Source: Flavobacteriaceae bacterium (GTDB lineage: Bacteria; Bacteroidota; Bacteroidia; Flavobacteriales; Flavobacteriaceae). Taken from it: DNA of 64,000 nt. Positions within the stretch are counted from its first letter, which is position 1, and every line of letters begins with the position of its first letter. The position numbers and the translations under genes were made by a program. The stretch is from assembly GCA_003533785.1 (NCBI GenBank), contig DQCR01000031.1, positions 17,045 to 81,044 of the forward strand, read 5' to 3'. Of the stretch, positions 27,498 through 35,799 are shown one piece after another. The notes below the pieces were generated by a model. The model saw nothing but the letters and a program-made list of their open reading frames with translations. It made no database searches and had not been told where the DNA came from.

Positions 27498-29105
27498 CTA
27501 TAACTCTATCCAAGTAAATTGAAATTTTAGTGGATCGAATGATTCCATGAGCTGAGGAATTAAGCTTGGTCCTTTTTCGAGATAGAATGTGCTAAAATTA
27601 GCCTTTCGCTCTTGAAGCCCTGAATTGGGGAAAAGAGACTCGTGTAATTTTTCCAGACGTTCTACCTGATCTTTTAGTTTTCTTTTTTGGGCACGAAGGA
27701 GGCGCTTTTCTAAATGATCGATTCCTTTAAATTGTTTTTGTTGTTGTGCTGCTACAGCCCCTTCATAAGAGGCATCTGTCTGCTTTACTAGACCTTTCAA
27801 ATGGCGGAAATTTTTTTCTAATTCCTTTTTTAAAAATTGCAAATCCAAGTCAATGGCACTTAATTGCTGTATCTTTTTGTTCACCAAGTCAGGGCGTTTC
27901 AAAAATAAATCTTCAGGACGCAAATCCAATTTATTCATTTTTCCAACAGTCTTCCCATTTACTAATACAGCAGAATTTCTAAGAATCAACAGCGGAAAAG
28001 GAACTTTTTGTGACTCAAAAAATGACTTCAATTGAAACCAATAAGCCAGTTCGCCTCCCCCTCCAATATAACCCAGATTGGGCAAAAGTACTTCTTGATA
28101 CAAAGGACGCATTAGAACATTAGGAGAAAAGTTTTCGGGGTGATCGTTTAAGAGGCTGAGCATCGTTTCTTTAGATCGGACCCTTGGATCACCATCCCAC
28201 TGATAGCCTGCTTCATGTGTGATAATTCGTTGTCGCTTTTGGGGAGACAAATAAAAAAGATTGATCTCTCTAGGGGTCACTTGTGGTTTGTAGGAAGGAT
28301 GGTAGTTCTGTTGAAGTTGCTCAATCTGGTTTTGGGTTTCTTTAAAACAGTCTTGCTTTTCCAATTCCTTTTGAAAATAGGGAATGAAACTCTTTTTTAA
28401 ATCGGGATCATCGCCGTCAAGTATGATTAATCCTGTCTCTGCAAAAAGAGCATTGACAAGAGATCGTGTGGCTTCGCCAAGCGTTTGGGAAGATCGATAA
28501 CTTCGATTTATCCATTCTTTTAGTTGATTTCCCGATTCACTCTCGGGCAATTCTTTTGTCAATAAATCCAATATTGATTGTAAAGAATCCAATGACAGGT
28601 CCCCTACTTTACCTCCTGAGTTTGGATGCTCCCATTGAAACTTTTTCCCTTTGAATGAAAAATGACTTATCTCTTCAAAATCGTGATCTTCAGAAGCCAT
28701 CCAATAAACAGGGACAAAATCCTTGCTAGGCATGGCTTTTTTTAATTGTTGGCACAATTTGATGGTCGACACTATTTTAAAAATAAAATAAAGTGGGCCA
28801 GTAAGTAAGCTCAATTGATGCCCAGTGGTTATAGTAAAAGTGGATGCTTTCTCCAGCCGTTTGATATTGGCTGCCGTTGCATCTGAAAGTGAAGTATTGA
28901 CGTATTGGGCTTCGAGGGTACGAACGAGTAATTGTCGCTGCGAACGAGAGTAGGTAGGAGCTTTTAGTTCGGTTTGCTTCTTAAAGTTATCTATGCTAGG
29001 AAAGGCTTCATAGAAAGCATTCAGGGTCTTTTCTTGTTTTAGATAGTCTAATATAAGCGTGGAGAAAAATCCAGTCTGCTCATAAGGAATGGTATGGGCT
29101 TTCAT
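27498..29105 (-). CDS. bshC: Bacillithiol synthase BshC
   Basis: A 535-aa enzyme that adds cysteine to glucosaminyl-malate in the last step of bacillithiol synthesis. The Rossmann-like core shows TFTITTGHQLSLLTGPLYFI (near residue 92), the active-site MASEDHDFEEI, and YIGGGGELAYWFQLK near residue 345. A long antiparallel coiled coil with a Lys-rich stretch follows near 440-500, as in characterised BshC. ATG 29105 fits the family start; the frame continues two codons to a TTG. Its presence predicts bacillithiol as the low-molecular-weight thiol; bshA and bshB are not in this window. Confidence 0.94.
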   Translation of the reverse strand: MKAHTIPYEQTGFFSTLILDYLKQEKTLNAFYEAFPSIDNFKKQTELKAPTYSRSQRQLLVRTLEAQYVNTSLSDATAANIKRLEKASTFTITTGHQLSLLTGPLYFIFKIVSTIKLCQQLKKAMPSKDFVPVYWMASEDHDFEEISHFSFKGKKFQWEHPNSGGKVGDLSLDSLQSILDLLTKELPESESGNQLKEWINRSYRSSQTLGEATRSLVNALFAETGLIILDGDDPDLKKSFIPYFQKELEKQDCFKETQNQIEQLQQNYHPSYKPQVTPREINLFYLSPQKRQRIITHEAGYQWDGDPRVRSKETMLSLLNDHPENFSPNVLMRPLYQEVLLPNLGYIGGGGELAYWFQLKSFFESQKVPFPLLILRNSAVLVNGKTVGKMNKLDLRPEDLFLKRPDLVNKKIQQLSAIDLDLQFLKKELEKNFRHLKGLVKQTDASYEGAVAAQQQKQFKGIDHLEKRLLRAQKRKLKDQVERLEKLHESLFPNSGLQERKANFSTFYLEKGPSLIPQLMESFDPLKFQFTWIEL

Positions 29106-29135
29106 AACCAATCTTTCTGTAAATATATCCTAAAA

Positions 29136-30437
29136 TTAGTTGGGTCGGCCAAAGAGATCAAACTCCGTAGCTGAGGTAATGGTTATCTGAGCAAAATCAC
29201 CCAACTTCAAATAGTGCTCTTGAGCTGAAATTAAGACTTCATTATCTACATCGGGAGAGTCGTATTCGGTTCGTCCAATAAAATAATTTCCCTCTTTGCG
29301 GTCAATCATGCAACGCATTGATTGCCCCACCCGTTGTTGATTGCTTTCTCTAGAAATTTCCGATTGAATCGCCATGATTTCGTTAGCTCGTTCTTGCTTG
29401 ACATCCTCAGGCACATCGTCTTCTAGGGCAAAGGCGTGGGTATTTTCTTCATGACTGTAGGTAAAACAGCCCAGCCGATCAAAGCGCATTTCTCGAACCC
29501 AATCTTTGAGTGTTTTGAAGTCTGTCTCGGTTTCGCCTGGATAGCCAACAATAAGAGAGGTCCGTATTCCAATTTCAGGAACAGCTGCTCGAAAATCTTG
29601 AATTAATTTAGTGGTTTTAGCCTGGGTCGTCCCGCGTCGCATCGATTTTAAAATAGAATCAGAAATATGTTGCAATGGGATATCAATATAATTACACACC
29701 TTAGGTTCTTCTCGCATCACTTCAAGTACGTCCATTGGAAATCCTGTAGGAAACGCGTAGTGGAGGCGAATCCATTCTATGCCATTCACTTTAACCAAGG
29801 CTTTGAGCAACGCTGCCAACCTGCGTTCTTTATAAAGATCCAGTCCATAATATGTGAGATCTTGAGCAATCAAAATCAACTCTTTCACCCCATCCTTTGC
29901 AAGTAGGGAAGCTTCTTCTACCAGAGCTTCAATACTTTTGGATTGATGCTTGCCTCGCATAAGTGGAATCGCACAAAAAGAACAAGGTCGATCGCAGCCT
30001 TCAGCGATTTTGAGATAAGCGTAATTTCTGGGGGTGGTAGTCAATCGTTCGCCTAATAATTCATGTTTATAGTCGGCCCCTAATACTTTAAGTAATTGAG
30101 GCAGATCAGTCGTTCCAAAATATTGATCTACTTGAGGAATTTCTTTTTCTAAGTCGGGCTTATAGCGTTCGCTTAAGCAACCGGTAACATAGACCCGGTC
30201 TACTTCTCCCTTTTCTTTCTTTTGAATTTGTTCGAGAATCGTGTTGACCGATTCTTCTTTGGCATCAGCAATAAACCCACAGGTGTTGACAACGACAATA
30301 TTGCCCTCTTTTTCGTGAACAACCTCTTTTCCACTTGCTTTTAATTGGCCCATTAGCACTTCAGAATCATAGAGATTTTTCGAGCAACCAAGCGTGATGA
30401 CATTGATTGTGTGTTTGTGGTGACTTTTGGTTCGCAT
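29136..30437 (-). CDS. rimO: Ribosomal protein S12 methylthiotransferase RimO
   Basis: A 433-aa radical SAM enzyme that methylthiolates Asp88 of ribosomal protein S12. The N-terminal UPF0004 domain has NVITLGCSKNLYDSEVLM and NTCGFI, giving cluster-binding Cys residues. The radical SAM triad is in EGCDRPCSFCAIPLMRGKH near residue 147. A TRAM domain forms the C-terminus (about 370-433). Full length. It lies 7 nt downstream of the alpha/beta hydrolase gene in the same direction, so co-transcription is likely. Confidence 0.96.
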   Translation of the reverse strand: MRTKSHHKHTINVITLGCSKNLYDSEVLMGQLKASGKEVVHEKEGNIVVVNTCGFIADAKEESVNTILEQIQKKEKGEVDRVYVTGCLSERYKPDLEKEIPQVDQYFGTTDLPQLLKVLGADYKHELLGERLTTTPRNYAYLKIAEGCDRPCSFCAIPLMRGKHQSKSIEALVEEASLLAKDGVKELILIAQDLTYYGLDLYKERRLAALLKALVKVNGIEWIRLHYAFPTGFPMDVLEVMREEPKVCNYIDIPLQHISDSILKSMRRGTTQAKTTKLIQDFRAAVPEIGIRTSLIVGYPGETETDFKTLKDWVREMRFDRLGCFTYSHEENTHAFALEDDVPEDVKQERANEIMAIQSEISRESNQQRVGQSMRCMIDRKEGNYFIGRTEYDSPDVDNEVLISAQEHYLKLGDFAQITITSATEFDLFGRPN

Positions 30438-30444
30438 AGAAAAA

Positions 30445-31467
30445 CTATTCGTTGGCTAGGATTTCTTTGGAAACTATAGGCAAAGCGAGCTGATGCTTTA
30501 AAAAATCTAGGGTAGCCTCCGTCACTTCAGGGTAGATGTGAGTGCTCAGGTAAGAAGTGAGGACGTGATCGGCGGCCTCTGGAAAAGCTTGTTTTTTCTT
30601 TAGAGCAGTTGGCGTGCCTAATTGATCAAACATAACCAACATGTCTTCTACCCGAACCGTATTATCCTGCAAGCTGTCATTTTTGTAATAGTATCCCATA
30701 TAAACAGGAACTTTAATCTTGGAAAAGGTGGTTTTGGTCATCGCGGTTTCGAGGAAATATTGAAAGTCAATCCCTGCTTCCAAACGAACTTTCCAAGTCC
30801 AGTATTCTTTTTTAGCAGGCGTCATCTGGCCCAAATAGAAATAATCCCCTCCAAAAACCGCACGCAGAAGATAAACCCCCCACGGTAAGGTAGCTATAAA
30901 AGCTCGAGGATCTTTCATTTTAATATTGGGGGAATACAAACCCATCGCTGCCACCTGAGGAAGATCTCCCAAGGTCAGCGCCAAGGTAGCTCCGTTGGAG
31001 GTCGCCAAGATAATCACCTTTTCCCCCAAACGAGACGCTATAGCAAGGGCCTCTCTGGCGCTCTCTAAATAGGCTTCTAAATTAAAATTCAACATGGGTT
31101 CTTCTTCTTGCAGTCCATGATTGTAAAAACGCGGTAAATACAAATTCGCTCCTAAGCCCTTCGCAACATCGAGATGGAAAGGGTCCCCTTCTTTAGAAGT
31201 CGCAGTAAATCCATGAAAATAGACGACACTATAGGGCGTTTTCTTAGGAATGCTGTCGGCAAAAATAATCTTGGAACGACTGTTGGGACGAATGTTTGGA
31301 ATCTGATCCTCAGCCGCTTCCACAAAAGCATTCAGTGCCTCCATTTCTGCTGGAACTTCTGGAAGGGGTTTGACAAATACTCCGTCGTGAGTCGGCTTAG
31401 GACCCATTAAAAAAGCGAGAACCAGAATTCCTATAAAAACTAAAGTTGCTTTAGTAATTTTGCGCAT
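30445..31467 (-). CDS. Membrane-anchored alpha/beta hydrolase
   Basis: A 340-aa alpha/beta-hydrolase fold protein with an N-terminal hydrophobic anchor (residues 7-22). The oxyanion region is VVYFHGFTATSKEG (near 81-94). The nucleophile lies in ILATSNGATLALTLG, an A-T-S-N-G form of the GxSxG elbow. The probable catalytic His is in EAADHVLTSYL near residue 305. The active site would face the periplasm. The substrate is unknown; it is of the general esterase/lipase class without lid features I can recognise. It lies 2 nt downstream of ftsY and 7 nt before rimO. Confidence 0.82.
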   Translation of the reverse strand: MRKITKATLVFIGILVLAFLMGPKPTHDGVFVKPLPEVPAEMEALNAFVEAAEDQIPNIRPNSRSKIIFADSIPKKTPYSVVYFHGFTATSKEGDPFHLDVAKGLGANLYLPRFYNHGLQEEEPMLNFNLEAYLESAREALAIASRLGEKVIILATSNGATLALTLGDLPQVAAMGLYSPNIKMKDPRAFIATLPWGVYLLRAVFGGDYFYLGQMTPAKKEYWTWKVRLEAGIDFQYFLETAMTKTTFSKIKVPVYMGYYYKNDSLQDNTVRVEDMLVMFDQLGTPTALKKKQAFPEAADHVLTSYLSTHIYPEVTEATLDFLKHQLALPIVSKEILANE

Positions 31468-31469
31468 CG

Positions 31470-32429
31470 TTAGGCATTAAAGAATGAAAAAACAAAAGAT
31501 TCGGGATCAAATTGCTGCAGGTCTTCAAGACCTTCTCCCACCCCAATATATTTGACTGGGATTTGAAATTGGTCGGAGATACCCATTACAACCCCTCCTT
31601 TGGCAGTACCATCCAGTTTGGTAATGGCCAAGGCGTTAACCTCAGTCGCTGCGGTGAATTGTTTGGCTTGTTCATAGGCATTTTGACCGGTAGAGCCGTC
31701 GAGTATGAGCAAAACTTCGTGAGGCGCCTCTGCGACAATCTTTTCCATAACACGTTTGACTTTGGCCAATTCATTCATCAAATTCACCTTGTTATGAAGT
31801 CGTCCTGCCGTGTCAATCAATACCAAATCAGCCTGTTGAGCCACTGCGGATTGTAGGGTGTCAAAAGCCACTGAAGCCGGATCGCTTCCCATTTCTTGCT
31901 TAACTAGTGGAGCTCCTACTCGATCAGCCCAAATTTGTAGCTGGTCAATAGCGCCGGCTCGAAAGGTGTCTGCAGCTCCCAACACCACTTTTTTTCCCGC
32001 TTGCTTGTAGTGATGCGCCAGTTTGCCGATGGTAGTCGTTTTGCCCACCCCATTAACACCCACCACCATAATGACTTCGGGCTGGTGTGGCAAAGGAGCT
32101 GCAAAGTCTTGCGGTGTTTGAGCGATTTCCGGGCGGATCAAAATTTTTGTGATTTCTTCGGTAAGCAATTGCCCCAAAGCTTCATATCCGAGGTATTTAT
32201 CGGCGGCCACTCGACGCTCTATGGCTTCAATGATTTTCACTGTCGTAGTGACGCCCACATCGGATTGAATCAATACGACCTCTAATTCATCCAGTAGCGC
32301 CTCATCAATGCGAGTCCGTCCAGCAACAGCCGTACCGAGCTTGGAAAAAAAAGAACGCTTACTCGACTGCAACCCCTCGGCCAAACGACGTTTTTTTTCA
32401 GCAGAAAACAATTTGTTTAATTGACTCAT
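31470..32429 (-). CDS. ftsY: Signal recognition particle receptor FtsY
   Basis: A 319-aa SRP GTPase that docks ribosome-SRP complexes at the membrane. It has a short N-terminus instead of the long acidic A domain, the form usual in Bacteroidota. The helical N domain starts near residue 10 (FSAEKKRRLAEGLQ). The G domain shows VVGVNGVGKTTTIGKLA (G1), AADTFRAGAIDQL, IDTAGRLHNK (G3) and TKLDGTAKGG (G4). I chose ATG 32429; a TTG at 32441 is also in frame but abuts a terminator hairpin. Functionally it pairs with yidC upstream in this window. Confidence 0.96.
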   Translation of the reverse strand: MSQLNKLFSAEKKRRLAEGLQSSKRSFFSKLGTAVAGRTRIDEALLDELEVVLIQSDVGVTTTVKIIEAIERRVAADKYLGYEALGQLLTEEITKILIRPEIAQTPQDFAAPLPHQPEVIMVVGVNGVGKTTTIGKLAHHYKQAGKKVVLGAADTFRAGAIDQLQIWADRVGAPLVKQEMGSDPASVAFDTLQSAVAQQADLVLIDTAGRLHNKVNLMNELAKVKRVMEKIVAEAPHEVLLILDGSTGQNAYEQAKQFTAATEVNALAITKLDGTAKGGVVMGISDQFQIPVKYIGVGEGLEDLQQFDPESFVFSFFNA

Positions 32430-32442
32430 ATCCAGATACAAA

Positions 32443-32466
32443 AAAAGCTACTTTTCAGTAGCTTTT
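32443..32466 (-). terminator. Terminator after the rpmB-rpmG-DUF4295 operon
   Basis: A 10-bp perfect stem (AAAAGCTACT/AGTAGCTTTT) with a 4-nt loop; on the minus strand it is followed by a T-run. It ends 13 nt before the ftsY ATG. Confidence 0.85.
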
Positions 32467-32488
32467 AGAATTTCCCTTAGGAATTTTA

Positions 32489-32641
32489 TTATTTTTTATT
32501 CAACCAATCGTTGACCATATCAGGAGGTAAAATGGTTTCGACAAAAGAATACCCAGAGGAGCCTTCTTTTTTAACCATTTTGATTGCCTTTGTCAAACGC
32601 TTGGACCCTGTTTGTAGGGTTGCTACAGATTTCTTTGCCAT
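32489..32641 (-). CDS. DUF4295 small basic protein
   Basis: A 50-aa Lys-rich protein that I translated directly from the gap after rpmG. It begins MAKKSVATLQTGSKRLTKAI and ends PPDMVNDWLNKK, a clear DUF4295 match. The family is a Bacteroidota-specific companion of rpmB and rpmG. Its size, charge and linkage suggest a ribosome-associated protein, possibly the extra large-subunit protein reported for Flavobacterium ribosomes; I cannot confirm that identity here. It follows rpmG by 2 nt and is last before the terminator at 32443-32466. Confidence 0.92.
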   Translation of the reverse strand: MAKKSVATLQTGSKRLTKAIKMVKKEGSSGYSFVETILPPDMVNDWLNKK

Positions 32642-32643
32642 GA

Positions 32644-32826
32644 CTATTTAATTTCTTTGTGAACCGTCATTTTTTTTAAAATCGGGTTGAATTTTTTAAT
32701 CTCCAATCGATCGGGAGTGTTTTTTTTATTCTTGGTAGTGATGTAGCGAGAGGTTCCAGTTTGCCCCGATGCTTTGTGTTCGGTGCACTCTAATATAACC
32801 TGTACGCGATTGCCTTTCTTTGCCAT
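32644..32826 (-). CDS. rpmG: 50S ribosomal protein L33
   Basis: A 60-aa bL33. The typical [14 protein letters not shown] start and the [20 protein letters not shown] middle are present, the latter Lys-rich for rRNA contact near the E site. It has one Cys only (residue 14), so it is the zinc-free type without the CxxC pairs. It sits between rpmB (13 nt upstream) and DUF4295 (2 nt downstream) in a single ribosomal operon. Confidence 0.97.
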   Translation of the reverse strand: MAKKGNRVQVILECTEHKASGQTGTSRYITTKNKKNTPDRLEIKKFNPILKKMTVHKEIK

Positions 32827-32839
32827 GAGTTCTTTACTC

Positions 32840-33076
32840 TTATTTGATTACGCCCTGCGCTCGTGCTTCTTTTAATACGGCACTGATGCCTTTTTTGTTG
32901 ATCGTCTTAAGTGCAGAAGCTTTCAGCTTCAACGTGATCCACTTATCTTCTTCAGGAATATAAAAACGTTTTTTGATCAAGTTAATGTCAAAGCGACGAC
33001 GTGTTTTATTCATCGCGTGGGAAACGTTGTTTCCAAACATCACTTTCTTTCCTGTTATTTCACAAACTTTGGCCAT
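32840..33076 (-). CDS. rpmB: 50S ribosomal protein L28
   Basis: A 78-aa bL28 with the usual [20 protein letters not shown] start, [11 protein letters not shown] and a C-terminal [13 protein letters not shown]. It has a single Cys, so it is the zinc-free form, as is L33 next to it. First gene of the L28-L33-DUF4295 operon; a TAAATTTG box lies 29 nt upstream and cinA ends 83 nt further up. Confidence 0.97.
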   Translation of the reverse strand: MAKVCEITGKKVMFGNNVSHAMNKTRRRFDINLIKKRFYIPEEDKWITLKLKASALKTINKKGISAVLKEARAQGVIK

Positions 33077-33105
33077 ATCTCAAAGGATTTGCATTAAATC
33101 GGAGG

Positions 33106-33113
33106 CAAATTTA
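33106..33113 (-). promoter_or_regulatory. Putative -7 box of rpmB operon
   Basis: On the minus strand TAAATTTG, a TAnnTTTG element, 29 nt before the rpmB ATG. Confidence 0.4.
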
Positions 33114-33159
33114 CATTTTATTCTAGGAGTATCAAAAACATATGAATAAAAATAAAAGC

Positions 33160-34413
33160 TTATTCACCCTTAACAACTAGTGCTTTAAATAACAGCTCAA
33201 ACGCTTTATTTACGGTCTTTTGAATCACTCGTTCCCGATTGTTTCCCATCACAAATCGAAAACTTTCCACCCCCTTTGGCGTCGCCAGCCCAACAAACAC
33301 CGTTCCTACTTCTGCTCCGCCTTCCAAGGCGGTGGGTCCCGCATTGCCTGTGGTGGCAAGCGCATAGTCGGCCCCCATTTGTTGTTGAATCCCCTGAGCC
33401 ATGGTTTTGGCCACCGCTGCACTCACCACACCTTCTTTTTCAATCAACGCTTCGGGAACTCCCAATAGGGCGGTTTTGGCTGCAGTGGCATAAGTTACTC
33501 CCCCACCTAGAAAAAAACCGGAAGCCCCCGGATGGGTCGTGATTCTAGCAGCAATGGCTCCTCCAGTACAGCTTTCTGCTACCGCAAGCGTTTGGCCTCG
33601 CTGTCGTAACTGATTTCCAATCAGAACTTCAATGGGTTCGTCTTCTTCCTCTCCATAATATATGTCTGCAATCAATGGGCGTAGCTTGGCCACTTCGGCA
33701 TCCACTTGTTCTTGCAATCGGTCGGGATTGGGCCCTTTCGTAGAGAGTCGGAGACGGACGCGTCCCAGGCTCGGCAAATAGGCCAATTTGATGGACGAAG
33801 GCAGTTGAGCTTCCCAATCGGCGATGCGATCTGCAATGACACTCTCCCCTAGCCCATAGGTCAAAATGGTTTTATGAAAAATATGGGGCGTTTCAAATTT
33901 TTCTTGAAGGGCGGGTAGAATCTCGTTTTTCATTAGAGATTTCATTTCGTAGGGCACGCCTGGCATGGAAATCACCACCACGTCCTCGGCCTCAAACCAC
34001 ATCCCCGAGGCAGTTCCTATTTGGTTTTTAAAAATCTTAGCTTTCTCAGGAAGCTGGGCTTGGGCTCGGTTGGAATCGGAAATGGGAGTAGGAACGTATT
34101 TTTCAAACAAGGCTTCAATATGAGAAAGAATCTCAGGATACCAGACTAGCTGATCATTAAAATAATCAGTTAATGTATGTTTGGTTACATCATCATTAGT
34201 GGGGCCCAAACCTCCCGTAAGCAGTAAGATATCTGCCCTCTTTCTGGCTTCTTCCAACGTCTTTTTAATCGTATCGGGGTCATCGGATATCGAGGTGATT
34301 TGAACGATTTCAACGCCAATGTTATTCAAAGCTTTGGATAAAAAAGCGGCGTTGGTATTGACAATTTGACCGATCAAAATTTCGTCTCCAATAGTAATTA
34401 ATTCAGCGGTCAT
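33160..34413 (-). CDS. cinA: CinA: MoCF-like domain plus NMN amidase
   Basis: A 417-aa two-domain protein. The N-terminal MoCF-like/COG1058 domain starts AELITIGDEILIGQIVNTNA and has LLLTGGLGPTNDDVTK and VVISMPGVPYEMKSLM. The C-terminal PncC-type nicotinamide-nucleotide amidase domain (from about 260) has LAVAESCTGGAIAARIT with the catalytic Ser/Cys region and YALATTGNAGPT. It recycles NMN to nicotinate mononucleotide; the N-terminal part is reported as an ADP-ribose pyrophosphatase in some homologues. The name competence/damage-inducible is historical. The ATG overlaps the upstream gene stop by 4 nt. Confidence 0.94.
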   Translation of the reverse strand: MTAELITIGDEILIGQIVNTNAAFLSKALNNIGVEIVQITSISDDPDTIKKTLEEARKRADILLLTGGLGPTNDDVTKHTLTDYFNDQLVWYPEILSHIEALFEKYVPTPISDSNRAQAQLPEKAKIFKNQIGTASGMWFEAEDVVVISMPGVPYEMKSLMKNEILPALQEKFETPHIFHKTILTYGLGESVIADRIADWEAQLPSSIKLAYLPSLGRVRLRLSTKGPNPDRLQEQVDAEVAKLRPLIADIYYGEEEDEPIEVLIGNQLRQRGQTLAVAESCTGGAIAARITTHPGASGFFLGGGVTYATAAKTALLGVPEALIEKEGVVSAAVAKTMAQGIQQQMGADYALATTGNAGPTALEGGAEVGTVFVGLATPKGVESFRFVMGNNRERVIQKTVNKAFELLFKALVVKGE

Positions 34414-35021
34414 TTGACTTTTAGTTCAAGTAGTTTTTGACCATTCAAATAGCCTTCAAGTTGGTCGTTTTCTTTCACTGGCCCTACTCCTGCTGGGGTT
34501 CCGGTAAATAAAATATCTCCTATTTTAAGGGTGAAATATTCGGATACATAGGCGATTAATTGATCTATGGAATACAACATCAGTTGGGTGTTTCCTTGTT
34601 GCACTGTATTTCCGTTTTTGGTGAGCTCAAAATCGAGTTGTTGAAGGTTTTCAAAAGATCCTTTGGGCAGCCAATCTCCTACTACAGCAGCCCCATCAAA
34701 AGCCTTAGCTTTTTCCCAAGGCAAGCCTTTGGATTTGAGCTTATTTTGTAGATCGCGCGCCGTAAAATCAATTCCAACACTGAGCTGATCGTAATACTTA
34801 TGGGCAAACTGTTCTTGAATGTGTTTCCCAATGCGATTGATTCGAACAATAATTTCAATTTCATGGTGAATTTCTGAGGAAAAATCGGGGAGATAAAAGG
34901 GCGTATTTCGTTGTCCAATCGTCGTGTCGGGTTTGAGAAAGAGTACGGGTTCTGAAGGGCGCTCATTTTGGAGTTCCTCAATATGGTCTGCATAATTTCG
35001 ACCCACACAAATGATTTTCAT
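34410..35021 (-). CDS. Fumarylacetoacetase-family hydrolase
   Basis: A 203-aa FAH-fold enzyme of the FAHD1/YcgM size class, probably an acylpyruvase or oxaloacetate-type hydrolase. Visible are IICVGRNYADHIEEL (2-16), FLKPDT, the metal-binding IHHEIEIIVRI (HxEIE), VGIDFTARDLQ and AKAFDGAAVVG, and FTGTPAGVGP near the end. The start is ATG 35021; the longer frame to 35096 overlaps the exonuclease gene and does not look like the family. The upstream exonuclease stop at 35026 leaves 4 nt. The substrate is uncertain. Confidence 0.88.
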   Translation of the reverse strand: MKIICVGRNYADHIEELQNERPSEPVLFLKPDTTIGQRNTPFYLPDFSSEIHHEIEIIVRINRIGKHIQEQFAHKYYDQLSVGIDFTARDLQNKLKSKGLPWEKAKAFDGAAVVGDWLPKGSFENLQQLDFELTKNGNTVQQGNTQLMLYSIDQLIAYVSEYFTLKIGDILFTGTPAGVGPVKENDQLEGYLNGQKLLELKVK

Positions 35022-35025
35022 GCGA

Positions 35026-35796
35026 TCAGCCTTGGTTGAACTTGCGTAAACGAATCTGGGTGAGAACTTTCTTGGTATAACGAGGAAAGTCAGCATTCAT
35101 GAGCCATCCAAAATAGCCTTGTTCTTTTTCAAGGACCTCATCCACCGTCTTCCCCTTGTGTTTGCCAAACGAAAAGCACTCTTTTCCTTCTTTATTATAG
35201 ACGATGAAACCCGCCAAATCGGCCGATTTTCTCCGAGAAGTAAAAGTGTTGAGAAAGTCTACCGAAGGTTCTAATTCCTCATAGCGCTTCAATTGGGCTT
35301 TTAAAACATCAAAAGTAGCACGGGTGTCGGCCATAGCAGAATGTGCATCGGTAAGATCTTTTTGGCAGTAAAACTTCAGGGCAGCAGTGAGGGTTCGCTG
35401 CTCCATTTTGTGAAAAATGGTTTGTACATCCACGGTTTTGAGGTTTTTCATGTCAAAATCAAATTCGGCTCGAAGCATTTCTTCAGCCAACAATGGGATG
35501 TCAAAACGGTCGGAATTGTAACCGGCCAAATCACAGTGGATAATAAAGTTACTTATTTCGGAAGCCAATTGTTTGAATGTGGGCGCATCGGCTACTTTTT
35601 CATCTGTGATTCCGTGCACCGCAGCAGCCTCTGCTGGTATTTTCATTTCCGGGTTGATCAACCATAATTTTTCTTCTTGACTGCCATCGGGAAGAATTTT
35701 GAGAACCGCCATTTCTACGATGCGGTCATTGGTAATATTTACCCCAGTAGTTTCGAGGTCAAAAAAGCAGATTGGACGGGTGAGTTTAAGATTCAT
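35026..35796 (-). CDS. DEDDh 3'-5' exonuclease with C-terminal extra domain
   Basis: A 256-aa DnaQ-like exonuclease. The DEDDh residues are seen in CFFDLETTG (Asp, Glu near 12-14), AGYNSDRFDIPLL (second Asp), and DAHSAMADTRATFD (His and last Asp near 153-158). The C-terminal 70 residues add FIVYNKEGKECFSFGKHKG and a Y-x-x-W-containing tail, resembling a DUF3820-type module found beside exonucleases in Bacteroidota. It could act as a DNA polymerase III epsilon-like proofreader or in RNA/DNA trimming. It lies 3 nt after the E2 gene. Confidence 0.87.
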   Translation of the reverse strand: MNLKLTRPICFFDLETTGVNITNDRIVEMAVLKILPDGSQEEKLWLINPEMKIPAEAAAVHGITDEKVADAPTFKQLASEISNFIIHCDLAGYNSDRFDIPLLAEEMLRAEFDFDMKNLKTVDVQTIFHKMEQRTLTAALKFYCQKDLTDAHSAMADTRATFDVLKAQLKRYEELEPSVDFLNTFTSRRKSADLAGFIVYNKEGKECFSFGKHKGKTVDEVLEKEQGYFGWLMNADFPRYTKKVLTQIRLRKFNQG

Positions 35797-35799
35797 AGA

